Shown here: positions 15,992 through 24,948 of the stretch, piece by piece
Layout: every line of letters begins with the position of its first letter
Numbering within the stretch: the stretch's first letter is position 1
From: Bacteroides sp.
Lineage (GTDB): Bacteria; Bacteroidota; Bacteroidia; Bacteroidales; Muribaculaceae
DNA length: 47,416 nucleotides
Assembly: GCA_014802045.1 (NCBI GenBank)
Contig: JAAVDA010000015.1
Coordinates: forward strand, 31,571 to 78,986
Direction of reading: 5' to 3'
The notes under the pieces: model-generated
What the model was told of the DNA's origin: nothing
The model's database searches: none
The model's input: the letters and a program-made list of their open reading frames with translations, nothing else
Translations under genes and position numbers: made by a program

Positions 15992-16825
15992 TCAAACCTC
16001 ACTTTCTGTAAAATATTCCTTGGCTCGCTCCATCAGTTCTGCTACAGACTGCGCCATAAAGAGACACCCCGATGCCTTGAGCCCATTATTTACTCCGTAG
16101 CCCGGATTAGATCTGAATCCGAAGTAGTCCTGATAATGAGCCACCAGTTTATTGTCGCGTTCGTCGGTCACAGCAAATAGATAGACATATTTACATCCCA
16201 CCAGCTTAGTAACATCACTTATAATCTTTACAGCCTTGGCCATAAATAAGACCGTCCCGAGTCGCTTGCCAGGAAAAAGGTTATAAAAATCACCCTCATA
16301 ATCCTCAGCCCTGCATAGATGAACCACTTCAATCGCCGGAACTGTCTTTCTTACGAGTGTCACATCGTCCGATTCACCGGAACGCTGCTCATCATTCTTC
16401 TTGGGAGCCACATCATGCAGACGGGTCTCTATATCCATCATTCGCCGAGATAACTCAGAATCACTCATATTATTGAGAGCCTGATACATCCCCAACCTCT
16501 CATCCTTGACTCCCTTCCCTCCTGAATCCGAATATTCTTTGAACAGCCTATAGATCTTCAGATCTTCTTCACTCACAATCTTCTCATAAATCATCCCGCA
16601 TTGCAGTGAAAAGAACGCTATAATCTTTCCATTTTCTTTTACCACATACACGGCTATCTCTCCGGAAGCATCCTTAGTCAGCGTGTCATGATGTCCGATA
16701 AAATCCATGAGACTCTCCACCGCATCATTTTTGAATTCAAGACGCAGGGTATCATTATTCTCATCAGCCGACAACCGTTGGCACACAAGAGCATCAAGCC
16801 ACGCATTTTGCTCATCAGTCAACAT
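15992..16825 (-). CDS. GNAT-domain protein, putative toxin partner of the Panacea antitoxin
   Basis: 277 residues. The N-terminal ~140 residues have no clear family (LRLEFKNDAVESLMDFIGHH, VKENGKIIAFFSLQCG). The C-terminal part looks like an acetyltransferase: LFPGKRLGTVLFMAKA resembles the acetyl-CoA binding region, and LVGCKYVYLFAVTDERDN followed by YQDYFGFRSN resembles the last GNAT strands. It begins 14 nt after the stop of a Panacea-domain gene and is followed by a small membrane protein. Panacea antitoxins are known to neutralise many unrelated toxin domains, so this is the candidate toxin; that role is inferred from position. It could instead be an ordinary acetyltransferase. Confidence 0.6.
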   Translation of the reverse strand: MLTDEQNAWLDALVCQRLSADENNDTLRLEFKNDAVESLMDFIGHHDTLTKDASGEIAVYVVKENGKIIAFFSLQCGMIYEKIVSEEDLKIYRLFKEYSDSGGKGVKDERLGMYQALNNMSDSELSRRMMDIETRLHDVAPKKNDEQRSGESDDVTLVRKTVPAIEVVHLCRAEDYEGDFYNLFPGKRLGTVLFMAKAVKIISDVTKLVGCKYVYLFAVTDERDNKLVAHYQDYFGFRSNPGYGVNNGLKASGCLFMAQSVAELMERAKEYFTESEV

Positions 16826-16839
16826 ATTTGCCGCTGTTA

Positions 16840-17313
16840 TCAGACAACTTTTCTCCTGAGTTTTTCCTCACGTATACGGATTTTCATCGCATCTAATCTG
16901 ATATCAGCATCAGATATACGCTGATAAGGACCCTTTTTACCTGCACGGTCTTGAGCGTTGCGCCACGAAATCTCGCTGTGCGACAAGCTGCTTAAGGTGT
17001 GTGCCGACATCTTACCGTAATGATTTATCACATAGCGGAGCACACTCTCGTGCTCCTGCAGCCAGTCATCACACGGCATTTCAGTCAAATCATCTCTTTT
17101 AAGACAACCCTTAAGTTTTATAATCACAGGACCATATTGGGCGGCATGGAATATATTTTCTTCGAACAGGGGTCTGTCGGTCCGCACATAAGATTCCCGT
17201 TGGGCAAAATACATCACCTTATTCAGTGTCATAAGGTCTATTTTGTCCACGTTCCGCTGCTTAGCCAGTTCACTTGCCATATAAGCTGCAACTTCTTGCC
17301 ACACTGCCATCAT
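16840..17313 (-). CDS. Panacea (DUF4065/SocA-like) domain protein, putative antitoxin
   Basis: 157 residues from the ATG at 17313. The frame opens at 17424, but a -7 element at 17386-17393 lies inside that extension, so a start downstream of it is required. Panacea features: LMTLNKVMYFAQRESYV, DRPLFEENIFHAAQYGPVI and, near the end, AHTLSSLSHSEISWRNAQDR. This domain is the neutralising unit in a large group of two-gene toxin-antitoxin systems. The antitoxin comes first in the operon, then the GNAT-like gene. Self-regulation by binding its own promoter is common in such systems but not visible here. Confidence 0.8.
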   Translation of the reverse strand: MMAVWQEVAAYMASELAKQRNVDKIDLMTLNKVMYFAQRESYVRTDRPLFEENIFHAAQYGPVIIKLKGCLKRDDLTEMPCDDWLQEHESVLRYVINHYGKMSAHTLSSLSHSEISWRNAQDRAGKKGPYQRISDADIRLDAMKIRIREEKLRRKVV

Positions 17314-17644
17314 CAATTTTGTTTTAATATCCGACCCAAAGTCTAATCCGAGCGGGAAATAGCTTTTTAACTCGTTTGAATTCTGCAAATATAACACATT
17401 ATTCCCAATCGCCTCATCTCTCACCGCTTATTTTCTCATTTTTTAAGCATGTATTCCCACCACTCAGCCCTCCGGCGAGCGCGTCGCGAAATAATTGCGG
17501 AGTCGCCAGACTCCGCGACAAAGCTCCGCGCGGAAGAGGCTTTTTTCATTTTTCACCGCAAAAAAACTTGGAAAAGATGTAACTTTGTGACTACGAAACA
17601 CGTCAAATAATATCCTCCAATAATACATTACCAATACCAATGAT
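17314..17644. promoter_or_regulatory. Divergent intergenic region: Panacea promoter and S41 protease promoter
   Basis: The minus-strand -7 element TATATTTG (17386-17393) serves the Panacea operon. The plus-strand -7 element TAACTTTG (17580-17587) lies 57 nt before the protease ATG. Between them is a GC-rich inverted repeat: GCGGAGTC / GACTCCGC (17497-17516). An overlapping alternative pairing, GTCGCG / CGCGAC (17483-17519), excludes it. A T6 run sits at 17541-17546. No gene is seen here. Confidence 0.55.
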
Positions 17645-20600
17645 ATGAAAAAACAAGTGCTCGCCGCAGCGGCCATAGCCATGGCCATAGCGGCTTCGGG
17701 AGCCGACACTCCCCTGTGGATGCGCTATCCGGCCATCTCACCCGACGGCAAGACTATCGCCTTCTGCTATAAAGGCGATATCTTCACCGTGCCATCTGCC
17801 GGAGGAACAGCCCGACAGCTCACCACGAATCCCGCCTACGACACAGCCCCCGTATGGAGTCCAGACGGCAAGACCATCGCGTTTGCTTCAGACCGCCACG
17901 GAAGCATGGACGTGTTCACCGTGCCCGCAACCGGCGGCACACCACTCCGCATCACCACCCATTCCGGCTCTGAAAAGCCTGTCACCTATCTGCCCGACGG
18001 CACCCTCCTCTTCACAGCCGCCCTGCAGCCCGACCGCATGGACGCTCAGTTTCCCTCCTCACAGTTTCCCCAGACCTACAGCGTGAAGCCCGACGGACAG
18101 TCGCGTCCGCAGCTCTTCTCGTCGCTCGCCATGGACCACATCAGCATCAATCCCACCGACGGCACCCTCCTCTACACCGACAAGAAAGGCTATGAAGACC
18201 CCTGGCGCAAACACCACACCTCCTCCATTGCCCGCGACATCTGGCGCGCCGATGCAGGAGCCAAGAGCGGATTCCGCAAACTCACCGACTTCAAAGGCGA
18301 AGACCGCAACGCCGTGTGGGCTCCCGACGGAAAAAGTTTCTACTATCTGAGCGAGCGCGACGGAAGTTTCAACGTGTATAAAGCCGACGGAGGCAACACC
18401 GCCAATGCCAAGGCTCTCACCACCCACACCACTCACCCCGTGAGATTCCTTACAGCGTCGGCCGACGGACGCCTGGCCTACTCCTACAACGGTGAGCTCT
18501 ACACCATTGCCCCGGGAGCCACACAGCCCGCAAAGGTCAACGTCGACATAATCACCGATGTGATCGAATCGCCCGTCACCGTGCAGCGCCACGGCTCCGG
18601 CGCACGCGACATCGCCGTCTCCCCCTCAGGCAAGGAAGTGGCCTTCATACTCCACGGCGATGTCTACGTCACCTCAATCGAATATAACACCACACGCCGC
18701 ATCACCGACACCCCCCAGCAGGAGCGCGACATTGACTTCAGCCCCGACGGACGCTCTCTCGTCTACTCGGCCGAACGAGGCGACACATGGGGCATCTACG
18801 AAAGCAAAATCACTCGCCCCGAAGAAAAGCTCTTCACCTATGCTGCCGAAATCACCGAAACTCCCCTCGTGGTCGGCGATAAAACCTCTTTCCAGCCCTC
18901 CTACTCCCCCGACGGTAAAGAGGTGGCCTTCCTTGAAGACCGCACGACTCTGCGCGTTATCAACCTCGACACTAAGAAGGTGCGCACTGTGCTCGACGGT
19001 AAATACAACTACTCCTACACCGATGGCGATGTCACCTACCGATGGTCGCCCGACAGCCGCTGGTTTCTCACCGACTATATCGGTATAGGCGGATGGAACA
19101 ACCCCGACATCGCTCTCGTTAAGGCCGACGGTTCCGGCGAAATCACCGACCTCACCGAAAGCGGCTATGCCGACAGCAATGCCAAATGGGTGCTCGACGG
19201 CAAGGCCATGATCTGGGAGAGCGACCGCGCCGGCTACCGCAGCCACGGAAGCTGGGGAGCCGAGGGCGACACTTATATAATGTTCTTCGACCCCGATGCA
19301 TGGGATCGCTTCCGCCTCTCTAAAGAAGACCTCGCACTGCTCGAAGAGAAAGAGAAAGCCGAGAAAGACAACGGCACCGACGCCACCGACGCCAAAGACT
19401 CCAAAAAGAAATCATCAAAGAAAGATGATAAGACGGCCGGCAAGACCACACCCGATGTGGCCCCCCTTAAGTTTGACCTCGACAACCGCCGTGACCGTGT
19501 GGCCCGTCTCACCCCCAACTCCTCTCATCTCGGCGACGCCGTGCTCTCGAAAAAGGGCGACAAGCTCTACTACAGCGCCGCTTTCGAAAGCGGCTACGAC
19601 CTCTGGGAACACGACCTCAAGGATGGCTCCACACGAAAGGTGCTCACCGGAGTGGGCGGTGGAATGACCACCGACAAGGCCGGCGAGAAAATCTATATGG
19701 TGCAGCGCGGAGGTCTGCGTGAAATCACCCTCGCCGACACCAAGTCTAAAGATATTCCCTTCAGCGCTGAGTTCAACTACCGTCCCGCCGACGAACGCCA
19801 ATACATGTTCAACCACGCATGGCGCCAGGTGAAAGACAAATTCTACGACCCTGACATCCACGGCATCGACTGGAAAGGCTATCACGACGCCTATGCGCGC
19901 TTCCTCCCCCACATCAACAACAACTACGACTTTGCCGAAATGCTCGGCGAGATGCTCGGCGAGCTCAACGGCTCCCACACCGGCGCCCGCTACTATGCCT
20001 CGGGCAACGCCCCCGCCACTGCCTCGCTCGGAGCGTTCTTCGACGAAGCCTATACCGGCAACGGTCTTAAAATCACCGAAATCATTGCCCGCGGGCCCCT
20101 CACCAAAGCAGACAGCAAAATCACCGAAGGCTGCATCATTGAAAAAATCGACGGCCAGCCCATAGAAGCAGGCAAAGACTACTATCCCCTTCTCGCAGGA
20201 AAATCCGGCAAAAAGGTGCGCCTCACAGTCAAAGACACCGCCGGCAAGAGCTTCGAGCAGACCGTAGAACCCATCTCGGCCGGCGAACTCAATTCGCTCC
20301 TCTACCGCCGCTGGGTTGAGCGCAACCGCAAGACCGTAGAGCAGCTTTCCGACGGCAAAATCGGCTACATCCATATCAAAGGCATGGACAGCCCAAGCTT
20401 CCGCGAGACATATTCAGACCTCCTCGGCCGCTACCGCAACTGCGACGCCGTGGTTATCGACACCCGCCACAACGGCGGCGGATGGCTCCACGAAGACCTC
20501 GCCATATTGCTCAGCGGCAAGGAGTTTGCCAAGTTTACCCCGCGCGGCCAGTTTATCGGCATAGACCCCTTCAACCGCTGGACAAAACCCTCGGTGGTGC

Positions 20601-20911
20601 TCGTGTGTGAAGACAACTACTCCAACGCCCACGGATTCCCCTGGACCTATCAGACCCTTGAGCTCGGCAAACTCGTAGGAGCCCCCGTGCCCGGCACTAT
20701 GACCGCCGTGTGGTGGGAAAATCAGATTGACCCCTCCATCGTGTTCGGTGTGCCCCAGACAGGCATGATCGACCGTCAGGGCCGCTACCTCGAAAACCAG
20801 CAGCTCGAACCCGACATCCTCATCTACAACACCCCCGAGCAACAGCTCTCAGGCGACGACGCCCAGCTTAAGGCCGCCGTCGAAGAGATGCTCCGCGCCA
20901 CCCGCAAATAA
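17645..20911 (+). CDS. Tricorn-like S41 family protease with WD40-like beta-propellers, secreted
   Basis: 1088 residues. The signal peptide is MKKQVLAAAAIAMAIAASGA. Beta-propeller repeats follow (MRYPAISPDGKTIAF, PVWSPDGKTIAFASD, IDFSPDGRSLVYSAE, SYSPDGKEVAFLED, then a second set from ~520). A lysine/aspartate-rich insert (EEKEKAEKDNGTDATDAKDS) lies near residue 570. After residue 720 come the helical bundle, a PDZ-like segment (GLKITEIIARGPLTKADSK) and the S41 core: IGYIHIKGM, AVVIDTRHNGGGWLHEDLA and the nucleophile region NYSNAHGFPW. It matches tricorn-type peptidases that degrade peptides, here periplasmic or exported. A strong hairpin follows the gene. Confidence 0.9.
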   Translation: MKKQVLAAAAIAMAIAASGADTPLWMRYPAISPDGKTIAFCYKGDIFTVPSAGGTARQLTTNPAYDTAPVWSPDGKTIAFASDRHGSMDVFTVPATGGTPLRITTHSGSEKPVTYLPDGTLLFTAALQPDRMDAQFPSSQFPQTYSVKPDGQSRPQLFSSLAMDHISINPTDGTLLYTDKKGYEDPWRKHHTSSIARDIWRADAGAKSGFRKLTDFKGEDRNAVWAPDGKSFYYLSERDGSFNVYKADGGNTANAKALTTHTTHPVRFLTASADGRLAYSYNGELYTIAPGATQPAKVNVDIITDVIESPVTVQRHGSGARDIAVSPSGKEVAFILHGDVYVTSIEYNTTRRITDTPQQERDIDFSPDGRSLVYSAERGDTWGIYESKITRPEEKLFTYAAEITETPLVVGDKTSFQPSYSPDGKEVAFLEDRTTLRVINLDTKKVRTVLDGKYNYSYTDGDVTYRWSPDSRWFLTDYIGIGGWNNPDIALVKADGSGEITDLTESGYADSNAKWVLDGKAMIWESDRAGYRSHGSWGAEGDTYIMFFDPDAWDRFRLSKEDLALLEEKEKAEKDNGTDATDAKDSKKKSSKKDDKTAGKTTPDVAPLKFDLDNRRDRVARLTPNSSHLGDAVLSKKGDKLYYSAAFESGYDLWEHDLKDGSTRKVLTGVGGGMTTDKAGEKIYMVQRGGLREITLADTKSKDIPFSAEFNYRPADERQYMFNHAWRQVKDKFYDPDIHGIDWKGYHDAYARFLPHINNNYDFAEMLGEMLGELNGSHTGARYYASGNAPATASLGAFFDEAYTGNGLKITEIIARGPLTKADSKITEGCIIEKIDGQPIEAGKDYYPLLAGKSGKKVRLTVKDTAGKSFEQTVEPISAGELNSLLYRRWVERNRKTVEQLSDGKIGYIHIKGMDSPSFRETYSDLLGRYRNCDAVVIDTRHNGGGWLHEDLAILLSGKEFAKFTPRGQFIGIDPFNRWTKPSVVLVCEDNYSNAHGFPWTYQTLELGKLVGAPVPGTMTAVWWENQIDPSIVFGVPQTGMIDRQGRYLENQQLEPDILIYNTPEQQLSGDDAQLKAAVEEMLRATRK

Positions 20912-20963
20912 TATCCCGATACTCCGCAGGCGAGCCACAACTCCCTGCGGAGTATCGGAATAT
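20911..20963 (+). terminator. Hairpin after the tricorn-like protease
   Basis: Perfect 15-bp stem CCGATACTCCGCAGG / CCTGCGGAGTATCGG (20916-20930, 20944-20958), extended by ATAT / ATAT outside a one-base mismatch. No long T run follows, so its termination efficiency is uncertain. Confidence 0.65.
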
Positions 20964-21000
20964 CCTTAACAATGTGCCATAAATTAATGATAAATAAGTA

Positions 21001-22446
21001 GTGAAAAAAGCATTCCCCTTCATCCCAACAGCCGCAGACTCGAAGCTCGTCTACACCGACGGCGAGACCATGGACGAGGCTGTCGAGGCATTTGAAAACC
21101 GAGACTACCTCCAATCGCTCCAACTCCTCATCGATGCTCTCGACTTTGACTTCCGCGAAAACTACGGCAACCCCGACGGAACTTCATTCAGAATTCCCCA
21201 CGGATCGATAGTGGTAAACATCAATATAACCCCCGAATCACTCCATATCTCGGCCGACTTCCTCAAACTCCCCGAAAAAGGACGAGTAGCCATGCTGCGC
21301 CAGATAGCCGAAATGAACATCAATAATCTCATGCTCCCACGCTTCGTGAAAAGCGGAGATTATCTGAAGATGGAATATTCATGCCCTATCACCGACACTC
21401 ACCCCCATAAAATTCACTCCGTAATCCATAATATCTGTGCCATAGGCGACAAATATGATGACGAGCTCTGCACCCGCTTCCACGCCGAGCGATGCTACAC
21501 GCCTAAAGTCACCCCCTACACCACAGAAGAGGTCGATGCCGTCTACAATGGTCTCCAGACCATCGGTCGGCTTGCTCTCGAAGCCGCTGCCGACTACTCC
21601 GCACAGCGCCGCTACATCTACGCATGGACCATAATCTGCGGTGCAATCTATCAGTTCACATTCTTCGCCAATCCGCAGGGACAGCTCATCAACGACATAA
21701 ACAAAGCAGTTGAATCTATGAGCGACGAACGCCCCCTCGAAGAGCTTATTGCCCGAGGCACAACCTTTATTAATAAGCTCCTCTCTATTCCGAAAGCCCA
21801 ACTCGCCAAAGACCTCTACAATGTAGAGATGATGGTGTCTATGAAACCTCACGCACCGCTCCAGAGTGTGCAGGACGACTTCGAAGACCTCCATGAAGGA
21901 GTGACCGAAGCCATGCAGAAGAGAGACTATGACCAGGTGGTGGCACGTATCTACTTCTCGTTCTATCGCCTCCTCGCCGAAAACAATATCCCCCTCCTTC
22001 TCGAATATCTTATCATCACCGCCCTGCGCGAAAGCGGAGCCCTCCCGCTCAAAGAAGCTGCACAGATATTGCTCAACGCGCTCGACAAAATCATCGAAGG
22101 CAACCTCCAGTCTCAAGACAATGACGACGAAGAAGACGATGATGAAGAGGAGGATGACGACTACGCGGACGAGGAAGAGGACGAAGAGGACGAAGAGGAC
22201 GAAGAGGACGAAGAGGACGAAGAAGACGAAGAAGACGAAGAGGAGGAAGAGGACGAAGAAGCTCTTGCCCAAGCCCACGCCAACGTAATGGAAGCCCACC
22301 GCAAACTATCCGAAGCTATGAGCGGAGAAGAAATAGTTGCAATCCAGCGCCGTATGGACGAAGCACTCAAAGCCGGCAATATGCCCGAATATATGCGCTT
22401 GGCCACCGAACTACAGATGCGTATGCTCAGTTCGCTCGGTTCATAA
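21001..22446 (+). CDS. YbjN-like domain protein with a long acidic repeat tract
   Basis: 481 residues from a GTG start at 21001; in-frame stops directly upstream exclude a longer form. Residues ~25-150 resemble the YbjN (type III chaperone-like) fold: AVEAFENRDYLQSLQLLIDA, VNINITPESLHISADF, RVAMLRQIAEMNINNLMLPR. The middle is helical and unassigned. Residues ~375-420 are almost only Glu and Asp, coded by tandem 9-bp units. The helical C terminus ends MRMLSSLGS. There is no signal peptide, so it is likely cytoplasmic. It lies 54 nt before a protease gene that also ends in a YbjN-like domain; the pair probably works together. Function unknown. Confidence 0.75.
   Translation: MKKAFPFIPTAADSKLVYTDGETMDEAVEAFENRDYLQSLQLLIDALDFDFRENYGNPDGTSFRIPHGSIVVNINITPESLHISADFLKLPEKGRVAMLRQIAEMNINNLMLPRFVKSGDYLKMEYSCPITDTHPHKIHSVIHNICAIGDKYDDELCTRFHAERCYTPKVTPYTTEEVDAVYNGLQTIGRLALEAAADYSAQRRYIYAWTIICGAIYQFTFFANPQGQLINDINKAVESMSDERPLEELIARGTTFINKLLSIPKAQLAKDLYNVEMMVSMKPHAPLQSVQDDFEDLHEGVTEAMQKRDYDQVVARIYFSFYRLLAENNIPLLLEYLIITALRESGALPLKEAAQILLNALDKIIEGNLQSQDNDDEEDDDEEEDDDYADEEEDEEDEEDEEDEEDEEDEEDEEEEEDEEALAQAHANVMEAHRKLSEAMSGEEIVAIQRRMDEALKAGNMPEYMRLATELQMRMLSSLGS
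22164..22258 (+). repeat. Tandem 9-bp repeat coding a poly-acidic tract
   Basis: Units of GACGAAGAG and close variants (GACGAAGAA) repeat about ten times in frame, giving DEE triplets. Copy number may vary between strains through slippage without a frameshift. Confidence 0.85.
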
Positions 22447-22500
22447 CTACCCCGGCTGTCAAGCTACAATGTGCAGTCATATATCTACAATCACTACCCT

Positions 22501-23580
22501 ATGAATCCGGAAATCAACAGACTTATATATAAAGTGACCCACGCCGACGGATCCGGCAGCTGCTTCTATCTGAAGCAACACGACATTTTCGTGACAAACT
22601 ACCACGTTGTGGCCGGCTACCGCACCGTTGCCATCCACGACAACGACCGCAATCCCTTCGAAGCCCGCGTGGTGGTGGTCAATCCTGAGCTCGACCTCGC
22701 CCTGCTGGCCGTCGACGCAGATTTCAGTCACCTCCCCGACTTCAATATAGCCGGCGAAGAAGACCCCGTGATAGGGTCGAAAGTTCATGTGGCCGGCTAT
22801 CCTTTCGGCATGCCGTTTACCATCACCGAAGGCTCCCTCTCCTCACCCCGTCAGCTCATGGATGGAAAATACTACATCCAGGTAGACGCACCGGTCAATC
22901 CGGGCAACTCCGGCGGCCCCATCATCAACGACAAAGGCGAAGTGATCGGTGTTACCGTAAGCAAATTTGCTTCCGCTTCGGCCGACAACATCGGCTTCGG
23001 AGTGCGCACCGAAGCTCTGAGGCAGCTGCTCGATGCTATCGAAGACCTCGACCGCACGGAGTTTCACGTGCAGTGCGACAGTTGCGACGAGCTCATCAGC
23101 GGCGACGAAGAATACTGCCCCTCATGCGGGGCACACATAGACGAAGCCGTGCTCGCCACCCACGAGATGACACCCCTCGGAGAGTTTTGCGAAACCGCTA
23201 TCGCACGCATGGGCATCAACCCGGTGCTCGCACGCAGCGGCCACAATTCCTGGGTGTTCCATCGCGGAAGCTCCGAAATCCGCCTCTTTGTCTACGACCG
23301 CCACTATCTCTTCGCCGTATCCCCAATCAACCTTCTCCCGAAAAAGAATGTGGAGCCGGTGCTTGAATTCATGCTCGACACCGATTTCTACCCCTACAAG
23401 ATGGGCATCGACGGACGCCAGATTTATCTCTGCTACCGTATTCATCTCGCAGACCTCACTCAGGAGTCTGCCCAACGTATCCTCGACAACATCGTAGGGC
23501 TGGCAGAAAAAGCCGATGAACTCGACAACATGATGGTCGATAAATTCGGCTGCGAATTCTCCCTCTATTCCAAAGCCTGA
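22501..23580 (+). CDS. Trypsin-like serine protease fused to a zinc ribbon and a YbjN-like domain
   Basis: 359 residues from the ATG at 22501 (a GTG at 22471 would add ten). Residues 1-180 are an S1C/HtrA-like protease with the triad His35 (TNYHVV), Asp65 (ELDLALL) and Ser137 (PGNSGGPI). No PDZ domain follows. A zinc ribbon comes next (C192, C195, C206, C209). The C-terminal domain (~230-345) resembles YbjN: VEPVLEFMLDTDFYPYKMGI, DGRQIYLCYRIHLADLT. There is no signal peptide or membrane segment, unlike typical HtrA, so cytoplasmic action is expected. The upstream gene also has a YbjN-like domain. Quality control of a bound partner is one possibility (inference). Confidence 0.75.
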   Translation: MNPEINRLIYKVTHADGSGSCFYLKQHDIFVTNYHVVAGYRTVAIHDNDRNPFEARVVVVNPELDLALLAVDADFSHLPDFNIAGEEDPVIGSKVHVAGYPFGMPFTITEGSLSSPRQLMDGKYYIQVDAPVNPGNSGGPIINDKGEVIGVTVSKFASASADNIGFGVRTEALRQLLDAIEDLDRTEFHVQCDSCDELISGDEEYCPSCGAHIDEAVLATHEMTPLGEFCETAIARMGINPVLARSGHNSWVFHRGSSEIRLFVYDRHYLFAVSPINLLPKKNVEPVLEFMLDTDFYPYKMGIDGRQIYLCYRIHLADLTQESAQRILDNIVGLAEKADELDNMMVDKFGCEFSLYSKA

Positions 23581-23608
23581 TTTCCCATTGGCTCTCCACA
23601 CCCTCCCG

Positions 23609-23640
23609 AAGCCCTCCTGCGCCCCACGCAGGAGGGCTTT
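23609..23640 (+). terminator. Rho-independent terminator after the YbjN/protease pair
   Basis: Perfect 13-bp stem AAGCCCTCCTGCG / CGCAGGAGGGCTT with a 5-nt loop, ending TTT. It lies about 30 nt after the protease stop and closes the two-gene unit. Confidence 0.85.
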
Positions 23641-23732
23641 CAATCATTTTACATATACCCTTTACACAATCTCACATCAAGTCAAAGCCCTATTAATGCG
23701 GGATTTCGTTTTTCCACTTTCCGGTTTTTACT

Positions 23733-23740
23733 TAACTTTG
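23733..23740 (+). promoter_or_regulatory. -7 promoter element of the DUF418 gene (leaderless geometry)
   Basis: TAACTTTG, then CTTT, then the ATG at 23745. The same layout (TACCTTTG, CTTT, ATG) survives in the decayed copy near 30,790. Confidence 0.7.
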
Positions 23741-23744
23741 CTTT

Positions 23745-24941
23745 ATGAAAACTGCAATCCCAAACCAATCACACCGTCTGGAAGTGGTCGATGCCCTCCG
23801 CGGATTTGCCCTGCTTGCTATAGTCCTGCTCCATAATCTTGAGCACTACAACATCTTTGGAGCTCCGCCACAGCCGGAGTGGCTCAATCACCTCGACAAA
23901 TTCCTCACATCATTTGTCTATTTTATTTTTGCAGGCAAGGCTTATGCCACTTTCTCGCTCCTGTTCGGGTTCAGCTTCTACATTCAGATGCGCAACGCCC
24001 GCCGCAGAGGATGCGATTTCCGCGCACGCTTTGCATGGCGAATGCTCCTGTTGGTCGGATTCTCACAGTTTCATGCGCTATTCTACAACGGCGATATCCT
24101 GCTGCTCTACGCCGTGTGCGGCCTCATCCTCATTCCTGCATCGGGATGGAAAGACCGCACACTGCTGATTGTGGCGGCGGTACTCATGCTTCAGCCATAT
24201 TGCTGGGCTAAAATCATCTATGCCCTCTCACACCCCGACTATATCGACACTAATTCTCTTTTCGCCCGCTATGCGGCTCAGGCCGAAGTGGTGGGCCGCA
24301 CCGGCAACTTCCTTTCAACCATAGCCGACAATATCTGGAACGGACAGCTCTACAGCAACTTCTGGCAGGTGGAGGCCGGACGACTCTTCCAGACTCCCGC
24401 ACTCTTCCTGCTCGGCATGTGGCTTGGGCGCCGGGGGCTCTTTGAGCACACCCCCTCGTCAGTGCGATTCTGGAAGCTGGCGTTTGCCGCAGCGGCGGTG
24501 TGTGCCGTTCCGCTCCACTGGCTTTCGACCGCCATACCTCCGCGTATCTCCAATGTCACCGTCCTCTCCTACTATTCCATCGCTGTGCTGATGCTCTATA
24601 ACTTCGCTTTCATGACCATGCTTGTGGGCGGTTTCATCACCCTATGGTTCCATCGCGGAGCCACAGGCTATGGATGGCAGCGTTTCATCGTGCCCTACGG
24701 CCGAATGACTCTCACCAATTATATCGGTCAGTCAATAATAGGTGTAGCTATCTACTATCATTGGGGGCTTGACCTCTGGAACTCCGTCGGCGCCTCGGCT
24801 ACACTTCTCATTGCCATAGGCATATTCACGGTGCAGCTGCTATTCAGCCGCTACTGGCTCGCCACCCATCCCCAGGGTCCGCTCGAAAGGCTTTGGAAAC
24901 GCGGCACCTGGATTTCGCTCCGCCCCACCGCAACCGCCTGA
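23745..24941 (+). CDS. YeiB-family DUF418 membrane protein
   Basis: 398 residues. The N terminus HRLEVVDALRGFALLAIVLL plus HNLEHYN is the YeiB/DUF418 signature. About nine or ten hydrophobic helices follow, for example FVYFIFAGKAYATFSLLFGF, MLLLVGFSQFHALFYNGDIL and LLYAVCGLILIPASG. The C-terminal DUF418 part includes YGRMTLTNYIGQSIIG and LFSRYWLATHPQGPLERLWK. It lies in the inner membrane; the family's function is not established, though a transport or acyl-transfer-like role is often suggested. It converges on the response regulator with 7 nt between stops. A decayed relative lies at 30,757-30,890. Confidence 0.88.
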   Translation: MKTAIPNQSHRLEVVDALRGFALLAIVLLHNLEHYNIFGAPPQPEWLNHLDKFLTSFVYFIFAGKAYATFSLLFGFSFYIQMRNARRRGCDFRARFAWRMLLLVGFSQFHALFYNGDILLLYAVCGLILIPASGWKDRTLLIVAAVLMLQPYCWAKIIYALSHPDYIDTNSLFARYAAQAEVVGRTGNFLSTIADNIWNGQLYSNFWQVEAGRLFQTPALFLLGMWLGRRGLFEHTPSSVRFWKLAFAAAAVCAVPLHWLSTAIPPRISNVTVLSYYSIAVLMLYNFAFMTMLVGGFITLWFHRGATGYGWQRFIVPYGRMTLTNYIGQSIIGVAIYYHWGLDLWNSVGASATLLIAIGIFTVQLLFSRYWLATHPQGPLERLWKRGTWISLRPTATA

Positions 24942-24948
24942 GCCGTAA

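Noticed and set aside
19415-20374. 319-codon minus-strand open frame inside the S41 protease
   Set aside because: Antisense shadow of a recognised protease, with Val/Gly/Phe-rich low-information sequence.
21379-22299. 306-codon minus-strand frame with poly-Phe/Val and an overlapping poly-Ser frame
   Set aside because: Both are artefacts of reading the 9-bp acidic repeat on the other strand.
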